Assembly (NCBI GenBank): GCA_946186175.1
Contig: CAMHMG010000216.1
Coordinates: 1 to 5,074 of the forward strand
DNA: 5,074 nucleotides
DNA from: an uncultured Clostridia bacterium
Lineage (GTDB): Bacteria; Bacillota; Clostridia; Lachnospirales; Lachnospiraceae
Direction: 5' to 3'
Position 1 is the stretch's first letter; each line of letters opens with the position of its first letter. Position numbers and translations under genes: made by a program. Shown one piece after another: positions 4,127-5,074 of the stretch. Under the pieces are notes generated by a model. It worked only from the letters and a program-made list of their open reading frames with translations. It did no database searches and was not told the origin of the DNA.

Positions 4127-5074
4127 TCAAAAACCAAACGGCATACGGAAACGTCCTTTCCTCTTACCGCCCATCATACCACCCATCTGCTTCATCATCT
4201 TACGCATCTGTTCAAACTGCTTAAGCAGTCGGTTGACCTCACTGATATCAACTCCTGCGCCACTCGCAATTCTGCGCTTACGGCTCGGATTAATGATATC
4301 CGGATTACTTCTCTCCTCCGGAGTCATCGAAAGAATGATCGACTTAGGTCTGTTCATCTGTTTCTCATCTATTTCAACATTTTTTAACTGATTACCCATT
4401 CCCGGAAGCATTGACAACATATCCTGTATGCCGCCCATCTTCTCCATCTGAGCCATACTGTCAAGGAAATCATTGAAGTCAAATGAAGCCTTTTTAAACT
4501 TCTGTTCCATCTCCTTGGCTTTCTCTTCATCAATTGCCGACTGAGCCTTCTCAATAAGTGACTCAACATCACCCATCCCAAGAATTCGGCTTGCCATTCT
4601 TGAAGGATGGAACTGTTCGAGATCGGATAACTTCTCTCCCATACCTGCATAGAAGATCGGCTTACCTGTAACTGCCCTGATTGAAAGAGCTGCACCACCA
4701 CGGGTGTCACCATCTAACTTGGTAAGTATAACACCATCAATTCCAATCTGATCATTAAAGCTTGATGCTACATTGACCGCATCCTGACCTGTCATTGCAT
4801 CAACAGTCAAAATGGTATATGTAACTGCTACATTCTCCTTGATAGCCTTAAGCTCATCCATCATTCCCTCATCAACATGCAGACGACCTGCTGTATCAAG
4901 GAAAACTATTCTAATATTATTCTTAAGCGCATGTTCCACAGCTGCTTTAGCAATATCCACGGGCGAATTCTGATCTCCCATCGTAAATACGGGTACACCC
5001 TGTTTCTCACCATTGATCTGTAACTGCTTAATAGCAGCAGGTCTATACACATCGCAGGCAGTTAAGAGACAATT
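4127..5074 (-). CDS. ffh: Signal recognition particle protein Ffh (SRP54), C-terminal 315 residues
   Basis: Ffh is the SRP GTPase: with 4.5S/scRNA it binds signal sequences on nascent chains and delivers ribosomes to FtsY at the membrane. The reading frame is open to the window edge (it begins NCLLTACDVYRPAAIKQL), so roughly the first 130 residues, with the N domain and P-loop, lie outside. Visible parts are DVYRPAA (8-14, insertion box), DTAGR (60-64, G3), TKLDGDTRGG (118-127, G4) and GMGEKLSDLEQF (144-155, G5). The M domain runs from about 159, with RRIASGAG and VNRLLKQF (267-287), which bind SRP RNA, and a methionine-rich end MRKMMKQMGGMMGG for signal peptides. The C terminus RFRMPFGF is typical of clostridial Ffh. 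The third G of the usual SGSG-type motif is present, but the preceding Ser is Ala (SGAG). This is a mild change. The gene precedes rpsP by 155 nt. Confidence 0.98.
   Translation of the reverse strand, partial: NCLLTACDVYRPAAIKQLQINGEKQGVPVFTMGDQNSPVDIAKAAVEHALKNNIRIVFLDTAGRLHVDEGMMDELKAIKENVAVTYTILTVDAMTGQDAVNVASSFNDQIGIDGVILTKLDGDTRGGAALSIRAVTGKPIFYAGMGEKLSDLEQFHPSRMASRILGMGDVESLIEKAQSAIDEEKAKEMEQKFKKASFDFNDFLDSMAQMEKMGGIQDMLSMLPGMGNQLKNVEIDEKQMNRPKSIILSMTPEERSNPDIINPSRKRRIASGAGVDISEVNRLLKQFEQMRKMMKQMGGMMGGKRKGRFRMPFGF

Noticed and set aside
4070..4387. A plus-strand ORF of 105 codons opposite the ffh 3' end
   Set aside because: It is antisense to conserved M-domain codons, with no SD and no recognisable protein features.
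4384..4713. A 109-codon minus-strand ORF in another frame of ffh
   Set aside because: It overlaps the unmistakable Ffh coding frame completely; the Trp/Arg/Ser-rich composition is typical of a frame shadow.

Overview
The window is an AT-rich stretch of a Firmicutes chromosome. Protein style and gene order suggest a clostridial organism, most likely Lachnospiraceae. Every gene lies on the minus strand. In transcription order (right to left) they are ffh (5' part outside the window), rpsP, khpA, rimM, trmD, an unrecognised membrane coiled-coil gene, and the start of rplS. This is the classic ffh-rpsP-khpA-rimM-trmD-rplS ribosome and protein-targeting cluster, with two additions: about 440 bp between khpA and rimM that is not protein-coding, and an extra 369-codon gene between trmD and rplS.

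Right part (3481-5074): Ffh (SRP GTPase, from within the G domain to the C terminus), ribosomal protein S16 and the small KH protein KhpA. rpsP and khpA are only 20 nt apart, and both have strong Shine-Dalgarno (SD) sites.

Middle gap (3040-3480): this holds a structured element of about 200 bp at 3252-3452. Two outer arms can form 33 base pairs with only single-nucleotide bulges, around an inner domain with at least three further helices. Two positions that are A-C mismatches on the plus strand become G-U pairs on the minus strand. That favours an RNA read in the same direction as the operon. A T-rich run follows the structure on the minus strand, so it could attenuate transcription. Further on, just before rimM, are a good sigma-A-type promoter and a perfect 8-bp dyad over its -35 box.

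Left-middle (1544-3039): RimM (16S rRNA maturation) and TrmD (tRNA m1G37 methyltransferase). TrmD carries an unusual in-frame insertion made of six 18-bp repeats. A 21-22 bp direct repeat duplicates the trmD start region 44 bp upstream. A perfect 9-bp stem hairpin follows the trmD stop codon.

Left (1-1463): a four-helix membrane protein with a long cytoplasmic coiled coil, of unknown function, then the promoter, a two-hairpin leader resembling an L19 autoregulatory leader, and the first 51 codons of rplS.

Inferred layout: the ancestral operon looks split into ffh-rpsP-khpA, rimM-trmD-(membrane protein), and rplS with its own promoter and leader. The gene products act in SRP targeting, 30S and 50S assembly, and tRNA modification. 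The membrane protein is the outlier.
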